Source: Ceratotherium simum simum
Lineage: Eukaryota > Chordata > Mammalia > Perissodactyla > Rhinocerotidae
Direction: 5' to 3'
Length of the DNA: 64,000 bases
Assembly: GCF_000283155.1 (NCBI RefSeq)
Contig: NW_004454171.1
Coordinates: 14,304,639-14,368,638 of the forward strand
Below are positions 1 to 12,585 of this stretch, one piece after another (position 1 is the first letter of the stretch; every line of letters begins with the position of its first letter). Both the position numbers and the translations under genes were made by a program. Under the pieces are notes generated by a model. The model saw only the letters and a program-made list of their open reading frames with translations. It did no database searches and had not been told where the DNA came from.

Positions 1-729
1 GTCTTATTGCTGCTATTGTATTTAGAGCCCTACAGTTGCCAAATTTGGCATCCTTATCCATTCTGGTCTCTCCCAACTTCACCTTTTTGTCTGTGTGTCT
101 AAATAGTAGTCTTCATCCAATTTCTTCACCTTAAAAACTCAACTGACTGTACCCAGATTCCTCAATTTCTCTTCCAGTCACCTCCTGCCCTCTCCTTTTA
201 GGAGAATTAATTGAATTATTTCCCTCTCTCATTTTCCTTATGACCCCCAGTCTTCCTCCTGGCTGGGCCCTTGTATACAGCTTGTTTTCTTTCCTGCCTG
301 CAGCTTTCCTTTCCTCTGTTTTTTCTTCTTTTCTTTCCTTCTCTTCTTATAGACGCTGCTAAACACATTCCTGTTCTAGCATAAGGACAGGAGAAATCCC
401 CTTTTTTATGCCTGCGCGTCTTGTCACAGGCTTTTCCGCGTCCACTCCCCAGTGTCCTGAGTATCTTTTACACTGCGTTGACAGCTAATTGTCCTCTGCT
501 TCTCTTGAGTGTTTCATATGCTGTTCACATTGAGCACCTAGAGCTGGTCTAGCTTGCAGCGTTGGTTTATTTCAGTGTCAGAAATCTACAGGACCAGCCT
601 GCTGCAGATGGGCACTTGATAGCTTTGCAGCTCTCGTTGGCTTGTATGTTTCAGTTTGCATTCCTAAGTATTAGTTGCTCTCATCAGCCTCTTTTATTCT
701 AAATTTATTTTTCGTGGTCTCTGTTTTAG
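1..729 (+). other. Intron upstream of W1 (3' end)
   Basis: This is the end of an intron that begins before the window. It is pyrimidine-rich between about 60 and 360. It ends in TTCGTGGTCTCTGTTTTAG, a normal acceptor. No repeat or gene could be assigned with confidence. Confidence 0.8.
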
Positions 730-834
730 CGAGAGTATAGAAGACTGTTTGAGGAAAACAAAGGAATGTATCATTTTGACGCGGACGCTGCGGAACACCT
801 GCACCATAAAGGCAACGCCACGCTCCAGAGTCAG
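730..834 (+). CDS. NEBL: NEBL exon W1, nebulin repeat (35 codons)
   Basis: The acceptor is TGTTTTAG and the donor is CAG/gtaggc. The 105 bases are read in phase 0 and start with REYRRLFEENKGMYHF. The repeat hallmarks are the aromatic-basic start (EYR, in the place of the usual YK) and the later acidic/Ala stretch DADAAEHLHHKGNA. By counting back from the stop codon this is residues 302-336 of a 1,014-residue protein. It binds the actin filament as one unit of the repeat array. It is the first exon of the window, and the preceding exon is outside. The only odd point is a rather GC-rich second half compared with the AT-rich exons that follow. Confidence 0.95.
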
Positions 835-2511
835 GTAGGCGCCCTCCCTGGCTGGACCCTGGAAGCACTTGTCCGCCGAGAACCTGCGCCTCCTGAAACG
901 AACGTACATCCTGAGAAAGTGGATGTTGTTTCGGAAAAGCTCAAACACTGTTCTCTCTATATTTATTGGGTCGGGGAAGCTTGAACCATGTTTCAATATA
1001 AAGGCGTTTCCTAACATAGCAGTTACTATACACAATTTAAAACTTATGATATACGAATTAATTAAATGATGATCAAATCTCCTGATGATTTCAGTTTTTA
1101 TAGTGCGCGCGCGATGTGTCATTAATTTTCCAGTTGCAAAGTTTGTTATAATGTCTCAGTTCAATTATAAGTGTTATTTAAAAGGGAAAATTATCTTACC
1201 AGTGTAGTCTAGATTAATGTTTCCTTTATGAAATTCTGTGTACTCCTTGAGAAAAATTTAAAAAAAAGTCTTCTTCCTTCAACACTTTAAAGTTGATATC
1301 TATTTTTTTTTCATTCTGATTTTCAATAGTTGGAAAAGATGTCATTTCCAGCATTTATTAAGATAAAGTTTTGCATCACTCTTTTAAACGTATCCTGTGG
1401 AACATAAATTCCACAGTGATTTGATACTCGCTTTTATTTATTTAAAAAATATACAAACCAGCTCTCCTTTAAGATTTGGAAGTGTACATTTTTTTTTCTC
1501 TTTGAATCTTTGTTTTTTTGAAATTCTTTGAATTTCATTTTCCTACAAAATTTTGTCCTAATGTAGTATGTTATTCTACTTCAAACACTTTCATTCATTA
1601 CTCTATCGCACTTCTCTGAAACAAAAATATGCCAAGTAGAAATTTAAAAATCGTTATATTTTTTGCCACCACAAATTCTAAGTATTGAAAAATTTCTTTT
1701 GCATCTATCTTTAAAGTTATTTACAACTTAATTTCATAAATAATTATTGAGCATAAGAATTTTAATGAAAATACATTTCTGAATGAAATGAATCCTGATC
1801 GAAACTTTTCCATGAATTTAATTTAAAAAGATATACTGCTAAAAAAGCCGACTGCTCTGACTGCTAACATATAATTTTAGTTTTTGTTATTAGGAGATAG
1901 AAAATATTGATCATTTTATAAACTGAAATAAGATGAGGATTGGACTTGAAATAAATAATTCATGATATGATATTATTAAATAATGCATAGTGAAACTGAG
2001 AGAAGTCACATGAAAGCTCTGTGAGTGTTTTACTCAACATCTGTGGAAAAATTCAGGAACCCCAGAGCCCTCGCTTTGACAGAAAGATAGAAAATCGCAC
2101 CTGTGTTTTCCTTCTTGTTCATTATTTACTGATAGACACTCAAAGCTGTCACAGGGATCTCTCTCTCTCTCTTTTCTCTCTCTATATACCTACATGTGTG
2201 TGTATGCTATGTGTGTATATTCATATATAACCACATATATATGATATATATCTATATATCTCTACTATTTAAATACTTAATACAAGTCCTAGAACTACAT
2301 TATTTAGTAGTTCTAAATTATTTTTATTCTTTAAAAAATTTTATATATTACCTGTTTACTTTCATTTATGTCATTAACCACAGAGAACCCAGTGATTAAC
2401 TGAAATGGCCAGAAGATAGGATGATTAATTTTGGACATATTTATTTTACTTTGCTCTATTTGTGTAAGGACTTGTAAGCTTTATGTGCCTTTTATACTTT
2501 TTTCAATGAAG
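835..2511 (+). other. Intron W1-W2 (1,677 bp)
   Basis: AT-rich unique sequence with a compound microsatellite at about 2157-2265. A short open frame on the minus strand at 694-1122 overlaps W1 and is a chance frame. Nothing else was recognised. Confidence 0.85.
2157..2265. repeat. Compound CT / TG / TA microsatellite
   Basis: A run of CT units passes into TGTGTG and then into alternating TA stretches. It is a low-complexity tract about 250 bp upstream of exon W2. Confidence 0.85.
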
Positions 2512-2619
2512 GTTAAGTACAAAGAAGAATATGAGAAAAATAAGGGGAAATCCATGCTTGAATTTGTTGAGACACCATCATATCAAGCTTCAAAGGAGGC
2601 TCAGAAGATGCAGAGTGGG
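2512..2619 (+). CDS. NEBL: NEBL exon W2, nebulin repeat (36 codons)
   Basis: The acceptor is CAATGAAG and the donor is GGG/gtgagt. In phase 0 the exon encodes VKYKEEYEKNKGKSMLEF followed by VETPSYQASKEAQKMQSG. It shows the classical repeat layout: YKEEYEKNKGK at the start, a TP turn near residue 21, and a basic C-terminal part. It corresponds to residues 337-372. The last codon is GGG, directly before the donor. The acceptor has only a moderate pyrimidine tract (tttatactttttttcaatgaag region), but no alternative AG preserves the frame and the repeat length. Confidence 0.95.
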
Positions 2620-2704
2620 GTGAGTCTCTTTGATTTGTTATTAACTGTTTAATGCATATTTGATGGTTTATCATTTGAAAGGAAACAGTAAAGTGATTCA
2701 GAAT

Positions 2705-2880
2705 GTTTAGTGGGTCTGGAAGAGCGCATGCTGCATGGGAAGACCCCGGGAATCCACATTCTAGTTCGAGTCATCTTGTCTGGGTCACTGGGACTTTCTG
2801 GCGCTTAGTTTTTTCCATTTGGCCAATGTGGATATAAGGCCAGGTAAGCTCTAAACCTCCCTCTCAGCTCTCACCTTCTG
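2705..2880 (-). repeat. MIR-like SINE remnant
   Basis: The order CTAGTTCGAGTC, TGGGTCACTGGGAC, then a 'cagtttccccatctg'-like segment (TTTTTTCCATTTGGCCAATGTGG) follows the minus-strand MIR layout. It is degraded, so the boundaries are approximate. Confidence 0.5.
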
Positions 2881-2984
2881 ATGATAACATTGATGCTTTC
2901 ACGTTGTGTCATGTAAAACTATGATGAGTAGGAAAAAAGCGTAAAGAAAATGACGAGCCAGATGCTTTATTTCCCTTTTATTTT

Positions 2985-3185
2985 TCAACGACAGTAGAAC
3001 TAACATTTACTAAGTACTCTGTACTAACTAATATGCTAGTGCTTTATATATGTCAGCTTGTTTAATCCTCTCAAGGTAATGATGCTAGGTAAGTATTATC
3101 CCAAGATTGATAAGGCATCCACAAAATTAATTGTTTTACCTAAAATCCACCAAATGCCAACGTTTTAGGACCTGGTCAAAGTCAT
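2985..3185 (+). repeat. MIR-like SINE remnant
   Basis: The segment ACATTTACTAAGTACTCTGT, GTGCTTTATATATGTCAGCTTGTTTAATCCTC and ATTATCCCAAGATTGATAAG matches the MIR core order. It is diverged, with approximate ends. Confidence 0.55.
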
Positions 3186-3286
3186 GAATGATTTTCTTTT
3201 CTCTGTTAATTGTTTAATGGACTCCTCCCCTCCCACCACTGCCCCCAATAAACAGTGACATGAAAGTTTTAAAATATCAAGAGAAG

Positions 3287-3540
3287 CGGGGCCGGCCCGG
3301 TGGCGCAAGCGGTCAAGTGCACGCGCTCCGCTTCGGAGGCCAGGGGTTCGCCGGTTCGGATCCCAGGCGCGTACCGATGCACCGCTTATTAAGTCAAGCT
3401 GTGGCAGAGTCCCATATAAAGTAGAGGAAGATGGGCACGGATGTTAGCCCAGGGCTAGTCTTCCTCAGCAAAAAAAAAAAAGAGGAGGATTGGCAGATGT
3501 TAGCTCAGGGCCGATCTTACTCACACACACACAAAAATAA
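3287..3540 (+). mobile_element. ERE SINE (perissodactyl), long form
   Basis: Begins CGGGGCCGGCCCGGTGGCGC with a tRNA-like box B (GGTTCGGATCC). It continues through GTGGAGG-like and TTGGCAGATGTTAGCTCAGG segments and ends in a CA/A-rich tail. The duplicated target CAAGAGAAG is seen at 3278-3286 and 3541-3549. This is one of the cleanest copies in the window and supports a perissodactyl host. Confidence 0.95.
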
Positions 3541-4262
3541 CAAGAGAAGAGATCAGTTAAGAATTTTTTCTGCTTATTCACTTTATTCTCTACTTAAGAT
3601 AATGCTAAGTCACATTCAGATCTCTCTCACACTGGTTTTGCTCTGTCCCAGTGAGATTTTTTTCTGTTGTTGTTGGGGTTTTTTTTTTCCCCTACGTTTT
3701 TGGGAACCAGACACCAGACACAGAAGATTTTTGTCTGCAATCAACGTCCAAATTCTGTGGGTACAACCAAGTTATTACTTCAAAGGGACAGAAATAATGG
3801 GCAGAAGTAACAGCTGATTCCAAGCCCAGTGCTCCATTCCAGACATGCTCAACGGGCAAGATCTTTTCTGTTCTCCAATAGCAATGTCAAAATAGGGGGA
3901 AATGATAACTTCCAGACAATAAAACTCTTGTAGGAATTTTGTAAACATTGTATGTGCTATTTGTTGAAATGTTATAATTCCTCTTCTCAAGGAAAGAACA
4001 CTCAGACATTACTGTGGCTTGCTAAGTAGTCAAAATTGTTTAATTTCTTCTTCAAGTAAGAGAGCGGAAAATAATACATCTTTCATGTCTCATATCTTCT
4101 TGAGCCAATAAAGGGGAATTTGATCAAGAATGGTCAGGTGAATATTTTGACTAAATTAGCTGTTTGTTTTAACTGAATTGACAGAGCAGGTAAATTTGGT
4201 CAAAATTCAGAAGCCCTACGAAAATGTACATTTAATGGGGTAACTTCTACTGGAATATCTTC

Positions 4263-4639
4263 TGTCTTAGTCAGTTTGGGCTGCTATAACAAAGTACCAC
4301 AGACTTGGTGGCTTAAACAACAGAAATTTATTCCTCACAGTTCTGGAGTCTAGAATTCTGAGATGTGGGTGCCAACATGGTTGGGTTCTGGTGAGAGCCC
4401 TCTTCTGGGGTGCAGGCTGCTGCCTTCTTATTGTGTCCTCCCTTGGCTGAGGGCAGAGAGGAGAAGGAAGCTCTCTCATGGCTCTTATAAGGGCACTAAT
4501 CCCATCATGAGGTCTCCACCCTTGTGACCTCATCTAATCCTATTCACTTCCCAAAAGCCCCACCTCCTCATACCACCACATTGGGGGGTGGGATTGCAAC
4601 ATATGAACTTTAGGGGGCCACAAACATTCAGTCCCAACA
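4263..4639 (-). mobile_element. MLT1-like (ERVL-MaLR) solo LTR, antisense
   Basis: On the plus strand it starts TGTCTTAGTCAGTTTGGGCT, followed by GGTGGCTTAAACAACAGAAA, TTATTCCTCACAGTTCTGGA, a 'gggcactaatccc' segment and ATTCAGTCCCAACA. This is the reverse complement of the MaLR LTR pattern that ends in AATAAA..CCCAGTCT..GACTAATACA. The family is recognised from memory and the exact subfamily is not assigned. Confidence 0.75.
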
Positions 4640-5839
4640 CCTTTTCTGCATTTCAGGAACAGTATGTAAAGTATTGTGCATATCCTTCACCTTGCCTTCT
4701 TGTCTTCCATTGCAGTGGGGACATTTTGGTAGCTTTCCTATGAATTCCCCCTTGTTTTAGAGGAATAATGTGGCTGATGTCACTGACCCACAGACCAGAG
4801 AAAGATTTGTACCTTCGCTGTCGTGGTGCTTTCACTTTGTGGGTTCTCTTGCACTAAGAAACACAGAGATCAAAAATCACTTTACTTTTCTGAAAACAAC
4901 ATCAAGAGGATAATACCAGCATTTCAGGTTTATGCTCATCTTCTCCATGCCCTCCATCCCCCTTTTCCTCTTCCCTCCATCTTTGATCCTCAGTCTCAGG
5001 AACATCCATGCTGAGAACCCTTGTGTCGTTCTGGTCTCATGGTTCCTTGAGATTTTTCTACATCAGTTCATTTACTTTCCTCTCACCAATAAATCCTAGA
5101 ATTTATAACTCATGATTAATATATTCTAATAATGTGTTTCTGTATTAGAAATGATGGTATTTTGTGATCTGAGATTTTAGATCCTCATCTCTCATCATAG
5201 TCTCTCTTTTCTTCACCAAACTTATTCTCTGACTCCTCCCAAGTGTGCTCTCTGCATGAAGATGACCATCAAATTCCTGGACTCTGGTTTTTCCGGTCCA
5301 TTCTCTTCCTGCCTGAGCTGTGCTTTTCCATTCACTTGAGCTTCAGACCCACCTGTGAAATGGCTTCTGAGGGTCCCTCTCTTAGGATGGAGGAGGTTAG
5401 GAGGTTCTCCCTGCCTGTGCTGTTGCCAAGTGGGGGAGATGGAACGAAACCGCCCGGCTTGAGCCTCCGGAGCCATCGTTATGTGTAAGTCGCACTGGAC
5501 AGCTCTCGCTCCTGGTCCCCAGCTCTCATTGATAGCCATGCCCTTTCCCTTATTGAGAAGACCAGCACCTTCCAAACTGGGCTATGTCAGTGTTCTTCCT
5601 CTCAGCCCCAGGCTGTTGTTATTTTGGTGTTTGTGCTACACTCTCCTGGTCTTATTCACGGAGGGCAGTGTTCCTCCTCTGTTTTCCTTCTCTTTCATCC
5701 TCTCTGTACTTTCTCTTCTGAATATCATATTCCCCTCTTCTCTTTCTCCCTATGGCTGTAGCACTCAAGCTCCCCTGTGGATAAGTCTCAGGGAAGCGTG
5801 TTGGGAATGCGCATCCCTACGCTGCCGCCTCAGAGTGTG

Positions 5840-5935
5840 CTTCCATATGTCTTGCAGTGGGACCTGGGAATCATATTTTAAGACTGTCCCTGGAGCTTCT
5901 GATGTAGGTGGACCAACAACCAAACTTTGAGAAAC
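5840..5935. repeat. MER5-like DNA transposon fragment
   Basis: GTGGGACCTGGGAATCATAT, then GAGCTTCTGATGTAGGTGG and AACTTTGAGAAACC, resembles the right end of MER5/Charlie non-autonomous elements (..ttctgatgcag..ctttgagaaccactg). Confidence 0.45.
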
Positions 5936-8213
5936 CTTGGGTCATGGAAAGAAACTAATATTCCCCTAACTTAAAATTGTAAAAACCAGATGGATAAAAA
6001 AAAAAATCCCTAAAACATGTGGATATCTGCTTCTCAAAGATTCAGTGGGCAAAGTAGACCAAATTGTCATTATTTACATGAAACTCTCAGTTGATTTTTT
6101 TTTCCATTGTGGATAACCCTCAAAAGTGAAAAGACTGCCTGAGAATAAATTTCACTCTACAGATGACAGGGACTTTAAGGGGACCCTCAGCACTGAAAAA
6201 GTGCTATTGTTTCTATGTCGCTATGTTTCCTTGTGCAGATCCTGGAAGTCTGATAACTAGCACTTTGCTTTTACCGTTGCTGTGACTACACAGTACAAAA
6301 GGAAAATAAAATGATGCAGCTATAAACCAAATCGGTCAAATGAGCTAATTACTTGCTTTTGGTTGGCTGTTGTGACGTCAGATGTAAACAGTTTTAATGT
6401 TTAACTTAGTTATACGTTTATTACATGTTGTGGAATTAACTTACCTTGGGGGCTGTGTAGGCATTTTGTTAAAATTGGCTTTCAATTTTTGCTATTCTGA
6501 TTTCTGGTATTGTCAATAGGGGGAATTATCCTTTGCAGAGGCTGAGATGTGTTTTCCCTTTAATTATAGCCATTGGCTATTAGATTTTTAGGCTCAGCAA
6601 TTGTTTCTTCTCAGCAGGGCTTGAGAAGAGAGAAATCTTCCAATAGAAAATATCTTTGGACCAAATTTATTCTCTAAAGGCTAGGAGGATAGAATATCTT
6701 AGACCAAGTTTGATGTGAAGGATGTCTTTAAGTATAGGACCAATGAAGTAGACACAAAGAGAACCGCCTGGCTTAGAGATGGTTTTTATTCCTAAGAGGT
6801 AAGCTTGACTGTGAGCTTCTTAAGGAGCCTCCTAAAGTTATAGGTAAAGCTAAGTGTTTATGATCTCAAGAAGAGCCACTGATGTTTTTGTTACAGCCTA
6901 TAATTATGCTTCTCTCACTTTCTTCTAATATTAGGTGTAGGTTTAATTAGTGTGTTTTCTAGAAGAAATCTTTAAATCTGGCCTTGAAAAGTTCTTTGTC
7001 TTCTGTTTCACAAATATAGCTCTCCTAACAAAAAGCGTACTAAAGGATTTTTTTCCCTCTGCTTATATATTGGCCAGTTCTAGTCATGATCAACCTTCTT
7101 TAATGACTCACTTCAGTAAAATAATCTTTTCAGAGGAGAAGGGCTTTTTGAAGTGAAATATCTGAAATAAATAAATACACACATATTTATATTTCACTTT
7201 TTAAATAGAATTTCTTTATATAATTACCTATCGCTGTAATAAGTACATAATAAACCTAGAAAATAGCTTCTCATTTTGCATCAATAACAATCTCATGTAG
7301 AATTTATTTACTTTTATCATCTTTGTGATGCAAGTTGAATAAAATATTTAGCTGGTAAAATGTAGGCCCTTGTTTGGTAAATATTTCGCATGGGTGAATA
7401 TTTTTGTTATTTAGAGAGACTGTCTTTATACTCATAAAGCATGGCTTTCCATTGATTTTCAAATGCCTAGTTCGAATGGTAGACTTTAGAGAATCATAGC
7501 TGAAGGGTGTCAGTGTCAAAAGGGCAGGTGGGGGTATAGATTTAGGCCCTCCACAATCACTGTCAGCATCTGTTTTTGTTTCTTATTGTGAACACTTACC
7601 CAAAGAACAATTTATCAGCTCAAGATAAGATTCTCCTCACTGTGTAACTTGATTCACATCTGACACCATAGATGGTAGAGAAATATTCTCAATGGCAACA
7701 TCATTAAAGGAAAATCTTCCCCACCAGCCTCCATCACATTTTAGAAATAGTCTTTCCTGACTTCACAAAGACTGACAGTGAGAGGGATGATGACGACATG
7801 AACATTAATGCTACTTTGGTTTGAATGGGCTTCCATGCCTCCAGATTTTCTTCCGGTGGATGGATCCTTTTCTTTTTGATTGAACCAGTTAGGTGATCCA
7901 ATCAAATAGCCAACTTTATTGGTTCTCCTCCCCATTGGGCTGATGTCAAACAATAACAAATTATGCGATGTTAAGCAGCCTTACTCAGAATACTTTTCCA
8001 GAGGGAGTTGGTACTTGATGGTTCTGCTTTTGTTTGGTAGAATTCTAAAATTTATGATAAAGTTGGAGTTATTTTCCTGTTGATAAGAAGACTCTGAGGT
8101 GGCAGAATTATGTAAGAAAAACTTTGGTTTTGTTCTGGGAACTCTTGTTCTAATATCTTTTCAACAATCACTGATATTTTTTAAATTTAAAATTATGTGG
8201 TCTTATTTAACAG

Positions 8214-8324
8214 AAAGTTTACAGAGAGGATTTTGAGAAGGAGATTAAAGGAAGGTCATCACTGGATTTAGACAAGACTCCAGAATTTTTACATGTAAAA
8301 TACATCACCAACCTTCTGAAGGAG
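8214..8324 (+). CDS. NEBL: NEBL exon W3, nebulin repeat (37 codons)
   Basis: The acceptor is TATTTAACAG and the donor is GAG/gtatga. In phase 0 it reads KVYREDFEKEIKGRSSLD, then LDKTPEFLHVKYITNLLKE. The first half has the repeat signature (VYREDFEKEIKGR). The second half is less typical and ends in KYITNLLKE, where most repeats have a KKNQ-like end. It corresponds to residues 373-409. It precedes the block of four highly similar 37-residue repeats. Confidence 0.96.
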
Positions 8325-10862
8325 GTATGATCCTGCTATTTACTGTTAAATATTGCAAAAGAAAACTAGAGAAATAACCCAGGAAATATTTACGTAATTC
8401 TCCACTAATTCACTGTTTGAGATATTAATGCACTACTCTTTCCCTCACTTTGACTTTTACTAATAGAGTTTTTAATTTTCATTAAAAACAGAAAGATGTG
8501 TGTTAACATTTCCATTTAAAGTTGAGGGAAGAAATTACTCAAATTTCCTGGACAAACTTGAAAAATATTCTGATTTTATGTTTGGATTGCAGCTCAGAAG
8601 CTCTATAAGTAGTTTTATGGCTTTATGGCAGTTAGTTTTTTTTTTAAAACATATTCTGAGTATGGGTAAGGCAAGCTTGATTCTTTCAAATTTAGTTATT
8701 GTAAAAATGCATTTTAGAACCACCTTTTCTGTCACTTCCCTGCAGTATTCTCATGACATTTGATATCAAAAATGAGGTTCTCATGTGTGAAGGTCTGGAT
8801 AAATGGTACATTGTTTATAAGTGGTTTGTATTCTAAGTAGGGAAAAAATAACATATTTAGCATATAGAACATAGGAACTCATGTCCATTTGTCATTTTAT
8901 TCTCAGCGGAATTTGCCCGCCAAACTTAGTGGTGCATTTGGGCTCACACGTTGAACATTAAGGTCCTCAAATCTAACAATTAAAAATATCACACTCACAG
9001 TCCATCCCTTTAAAAGTTTTTTTGTTTTCGTTTTTGTTTTTAATGGCTGCAAAGTAACTTGGAGCTCTTCCAACTCTCTGTTTAAGTAGATTCGCTTTAC
9101 ATTAAAGGAGGGCATTAGGGAACTCCATTTCATACTGTATTTTGAACTGAAGAAACTAGCTATTCCTGAAAGAGAAGTCTTAAACCAGTGAAATAAGTTA
9201 GAGTATAATTACCTGCATAGACGTGCATGGCCATGAACTTCTTTAATAACCAAATGTCAGTCGGCCTTTACCATTTAACTGCTTTTAGCAATGTAATGTG
9301 ATTCACAGTTGTAAATTGGGCTGAAATAGGCGTATAATTTATAGAAGAGTTCTCTTGCTACCCTGTCTTTTCTCACTTCTAGTACCTATAAAATATTTTG
9401 AAGTTGAAGATTAATCAAATGGCAACTTTCTACTATTATTGTCTTCCATTTAAAAATATGCACTATTTATGTGAACTTTTTAAAGGGGAATCTTTTCATC
9501 ATTTACATACAAATGACAATGTGAGATCTATTTTGGGATCCATAAATGACTTTAATATACATGGATGGCCTTTTTTTAATATTCTTTTTGAATGAATCTT
9601 ATTTGACTTAATGATTCAGAATGTATGCATCAGGATAGGAAAAAGGCCCAAAAGACTATGATTTAAAATCTTTTAATTAAGTTATAGAGATGTCTGATTT
9701 TAAAAAGGGACTCCTAGTGACTTGATGACATTGTAACTTGCCTTTGTGAGTGTAAACCTTTAGCTTTAACTTGTCTTTGCATTCTTTACTTTATGGTTTT
9801 TACATTTATATTGCCATTTAAAGTGTTCAACGTATCATTTTATACTGAATTTCATTTGATTCCCCTCATTGCCCTTTGACATTGGGAGAACAAGTATTTT
9901 TATTTTCATTTTGCCTGTGTAGAAATCAAGGATTAGCTACTTAAAGTTCTCTTGAAAGTCACATGACCCAATAAGTGACAGAACTGTGACTTCCCGGCCA
10001 TTTGACGCCAGAGCTCTTTCCAAAATTACATGCAGGTCATTACAATGTCTTGTAGGCTATTAGTTAAGCAGAGATCCAGCTAATTTGATTATACTGGACA
10101 AAGAGAAAAGTAACATGAAATGAACCCTAGAATTAACTGGAACATGATTTCTTATCATTAAAGGAAATCTCATCTTCCATCTGGTAAGTTAGTCATAAAT
10201 GCAACTTAGTTGAATTGGATTAAGATATGCATTGTTTTCATAATGCAATTAGTAAGAAAACAAAAAATTCGTTAGCACAAAAAACCCTCCAAGTTATATA
10301 TAAGTATTAGTAAAGACATTTGGATCTACTTAAAATATGATATTAACATAGGTGAAATTAAAACTATATATTGTCAATCTGTAGGAAATTATTTTGGTTT
10401 TATTAATCTTTGAATAAAATGATTTTAACTTTGGCTACATCAATCCTTTTGATTTAGTAATTTTTCATTCTTTTTCAACTGTGTTCTTTTGGTGATTCAT
10501 ATTTTATAGACAGTTTTCAAAGTAATACTTCAAATAATTAATAAAAAGCATGTATTTCTAAGATCTTCCTGAACATTTAAAGGAAGACATCTTTTTAAAA
10601 TATGATACCAATATGGTTCCAAAAAATATTGGAAGAAAGGATGAAAGGGAGATGACTGATAATATTGGACGTCCCTCTAAACGTGATTACAAGAGAAAAT
10701 GAAGTCTCTGTAGGAAATAAGGAATATGAATGCTTAGGAGACTGATTCATTCCTTTCTAGAAATATTTTCTCCTTTCTGTGGTCTCTAGAAAATATGTAA
10801 AACAGTATATCAGTTGAAGAGCTTCCTAGTAAATTTCAAACTGTAATATTCTTCTCTCATAG
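8325..10862 (+). other. Intron W3-W4 (2,538 bp)
   Basis: AT-rich unique sequence, with short chance frames on both strands (8500-8763, 8535-8735, 8903-9133). No repeat, RNA gene or exon-like element was recognised. Confidence 0.8.
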
Positions 10863-10973
10863 AAGGAATATAAAAAAGATTTGGAAAATGAAATAAAAGG
10901 GAAAGGAATGGAACTTAATTCAGAAGTTCTTGATATTCAAAGAGCAAAACGAGCATCTGAAATGGCTAGTGAG
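10863..10973 (+). CDS. NEBL: NEBL exon W4, nebulin repeat (37 codons)
   Basis: The acceptor is TTCTCTCATAG and the donor is GAG/gtgagt. It encodes KEYKKDLENEIKGKGMEL, then NSEVLDIQRAKRASEMASE. It is the first of four consecutive 37-residue repeats (W4-W7) that share YKKDLE..IKGKGM and end in (A/S)SE(M/I). It corresponds to residues 410-446. The strong similarity among W4-W7, including exon length and phase, points to tandem exon duplication in the ancestor of the nebulin family. Confidence 0.97.
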
Positions 10974-11617
10974 GTGAGTATATTTATTTAACAACTGAGA
11001 ATGTGTGGATTTTAAGCTGATTTCCTTATCTATAAATCCTTCTCAAAGATTATATATATATGTGTTCCACAACTTTTATATGTAAGATGATTGTAAGCGG
11101 CTCTTGTCTTCTCCCAATCAATGAATTTAAAAAAAAAATCATGCTCACCATCTCCTTTCTATGTGGTATGAGAAACATGTCCATTTCCCCATTTTAGAGG
11201 AAAATCTATATAATAAACCAAAATAATTTTATGAGATATAACTGATCTTTTAAGCAAGTAAAAGGCAGAAGATTAGGAAGGCGCGTTATCACGGTCTGTC
11301 GATAACTGCAGTTTAAAAGTTCACGTGCTCTCCTGCTCACAACCCACTCGACTCTCCCAGTCCTTGCCTGGGCTGCTGCATGAGTCTACATAAACCTCTT
11401 TATAAAATGAAAGTGGTCATTGCTCACGTTACATGAAATTTATAAGAAGAAATGAAGTGCCTCTGAAGTTCTTTCAGTCCTTTAATCCTTGTGTTATGTC
11501 ATTACTTTGGTATCAGATAATGCATAGTGCTTTGAAGAGAATCTAGCTGAATTTAGCAGTGAAAACATTTAAAGCTTTTTCCCCATATGTTAATAAACTG
11601 TGGCGATGATGATGACA

Positions 11618-12140
11618 GCCCTATTCGTCAGGTTGCGTATGATAGAAACCCAACTCAACCTGGATTAAGCAGCAAAGGAGACGTATTGGTTTATGAATAG
11701 AGAAGTCCAAAGATCAGGTTTACTACAGGTTGAAATTCAGTTGATATCTCTCTTCCTTCATCTCCCAGTTCTGTTATCTTCTCTATTGCTTCACTCTTGG
11801 GAGGCTGTCTCTATGTCATGGCCCCTCTTAACAACAGGATAACTCATGTCTGTGGCCGGTAATCCCAGTGGGAAGTGAGCATCTGTTTTCTTACAGTTAT
11901 GGTTAGGGTTCAAGGATTGGATCTCCTTGGATCACCTATCCTGTGCCCACACCTGACCCAATTATTGTGTAATGTCGGGGCAGTGTAATGTGCTGGTGAC
12001 CTCATATGGTGCTCAACCTGTCCAAAGTACATGGGTCAAGAGGGGTCAGAGGCAATTCGGCCAAAGAAAATCATGGAGCTTTTTGCCAGAAGAGGGAGGA
12101 ATGGATGCTGGCCAGGCAAAGACAACAGATGTCCACCGGC
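11618..12140. repeat. Old interspersed repeat, family not named
   Basis: A segment beginning near GACAGCCCTATTCGTCAGG and running through CTCAACCTGGATTAAGCAGC, CTTGGGAGGCTGTCTCT, a 'cacctgacccaat' piece and GGAATGGATGCTGGCCAGGCAAAGACAACAGATGTCC follows a common mammalian repeat that I recognise but cannot name. Its start is similar to 17128-17370. Confidence 0.5.
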
Positions 12141-12384
12141 ATGTCTTTGGCTAATATTGTCATTACATATTCCTACATTAGTAATCTTCCACAAATTCTT
12201 CTGTTATGGTGACATGTCCAGACCACGTTCAGAGGTAGATCTTGTAATCACTTGTCAGTAATACTTGGAAAAATTGTTTTACACTCTCAGTGGCAGAGTC
12301 CAGCCAGATGCAGTTAAATGGCAAGATGGTGGCAGAAGCAGCAATAAATCAGGCCTTAGGATACGGGTATAGGAGTAAAAGACC

Positions 12385-12585
12385 AAAAAAGCTATCAGTT
12401 ATTGAACACCCACTCTGTGCTGGGCACTAGGCCATATGCTGTCTCATTGATCCTCACAGGGATCCTGCGTGGAGGAATTATTATCCCCATTTTGCAGATG
12501 AGTCAACCAGAAATGTTAAGAAACTTTCCCAGTGTCACACAGCTATTGAGCACTCTGGCCTCAAACTCAGTCTTCTTTCTACAAC
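12385..12585 (+). repeat. MIR SINE
   Basis: TTATTGAACACCCACTCTGTGCTGGGCACTAGGC, then CTCATTGATCCTCACA, ATTATTATCCCCATTTTGCAGATGAG and CCAGTGTCACACAGCTATTGAGC follow the MIR consensus order from the core to the 3' side. Confidence 0.8.

Larger units (their letters stand above)
2620..8213 (+). other. Intron W2-W3 (5,594 bp)
   Basis: Contains two MIR-like fragments (about 2705-2880 and 2985-3185), an ERE SINE (3287-3540), an antisense MLT1-like LTR (about 4263-4639) and a MER5-like fragment (about 5840-5935). The frame at 5481-5930 (149 codons) runs through non-coding DNA into the MER5 remnant and has no recognisable protein. The remainder looks unique. Confidence 0.85.

Noticed and set aside
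694..1122. 142-codon frame opposite exon W1
   Set aside because: A shadow of W1 and adjacent intron. The sense strand carries the nebulin repeat.
5481..5930. 149-codon open frame on the plus strand
   Set aside because: A Cys/Leu/Ser-rich translation of pyrimidine-rich DNA that ends in a MER5-like repeat. No protein features.
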